A stretch of 64,000 nucleotides of DNA from the NCBI RefSeq assembly GCF_014873875.1, contig NZ_JADBEM010000001.1:6572001-6636000 (forward strand), given 5' to 3'. The translations under genes and the position numbers were made by a program. Positions 63,938-64,000 of this stretch are shown here, piece by piece. Position 1 is the stretch's first letter. Every line of letters begins with the position of its first letter. The notes under the pieces were generated by a model, which did no database searches, had not been told where the DNA came from, and worked only from the letters and a program-made list of their open reading frames with translations. The DNA is from Actinopolymorpha pittospori (GTDB lineage Bacteria; Actinomycetota; Actinomycetes; Propionibacteriales; Actinopolymorphaceae).

Positions 63938-64000
63938 ATGCTGGAGGAGATCCGGATCCAAGGACTCGGCGTCATCGACGACGCCGTACTCGATCTCGAC
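63938..64000 (+). CDS. recN: DNA repair protein RecN, first codons only
   Basis: The first 21 codons (MLEEIRIQGLGVIDDAVLDLD) match the RecN N-terminus, which forms the first strand of an SMC-like ATPase head. The rest lies right of the window. Position after tlyA-nadK supports the call. Confidence 0.85.
   Translation, partial: MLEEIRIQGLGVIDDAVLDLD

Overview
The window is about 64 kb of high-GC DNA with GTG/TTG starts, dense genes and many 4-base ATGA overlaps. The following point to an actinobacterium: a 16S-23S-5S operon without spacer tRNA, a 23S rRNA of about 3.1 kb with the high-GC insertion, an IdeR/DmdR-type iron box, a bifunctional RNase H/phosphatase, and the tlyA-nadK-recN order. 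The 16S/23S character and the gene order (pheST, argCJBDFRGH, tyrS, rrn, TPR gene, tlyA-nadK-recN) suggest Propionibacteriales. Actinopolymorpha or a relative is my guess from memory, not a computed placement.

Region 1 (1-8950) is an accessory sugar-acid locus. A LacI-type regulator heads a leftward operon (sugar isomerase, tandem VOC protein, uronate isomerase cut by the window edge). A divergent rightward set carries a TIM-barrel isomerase, a Gfo/Idh/MocA dehydrogenase, a second TIM-barrel isomerase, a LarA-type nickel racemase/epimerase homologue and a CE15 glucuronoyl-esterase-like protein. A perfect 16-bp LacI-type palindrome lies in the divergent promoter. Together they suggest use of (4-O-methyl)glucuronate side chains from xylan; the LarA-type enzyme and the chemistry of the dehydrogenase and isomerases are the unexplained part.

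Region 2 (8984-19104) is mixed housekeeping: Nif3-like protein, zinc-ribbon coiled-coil protein, RNase H/phosphatase, universal stress protein, ArsB-like permease, RNB ribonuclease, RNase P RNA, a family III CoA-transferase homologue, a P-loop kinase and a secreted LpqC-like esterase. Region 3 (19105-25613) is translation: an infC leader with an intrinsic terminator and possible leader ORF, infC (apparently starting at AUC), rpmI, rplT, a SpoU-type rRNA methyltransferase, pheS and pheT. Region 4 (25636-38526) is accessory: two short-chain dehydrogenases, an MBL-Rieske fusion, a siderophore-interacting protein with an iron box, an M50-like membrane peptidase, and a complete family 5 ABC importer with both ATPases fused.

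Region 5 (38582-49951) is the arginine biosynthesis cluster argCJBDFRGH behind ArgR boxes, then a 3-methyladenine DNA glycosylase and tyrS. Region 6 (50037-55945) is one rRNA operon with three consensus-like promoters and a terminator. Region 7 (56231-64000) has an Arg/Gly/Ser-rich TPR protein with near-identical internal repeats, an SSB-like protein convergent with a DUF1015 protein, a small TPR protein, a HAD phosphatase, a small conserved-looking protein, tlyA, nadK and the first codons of recN. No CRISPR array, insertion sequence, prophage or tRNA gene was seen.
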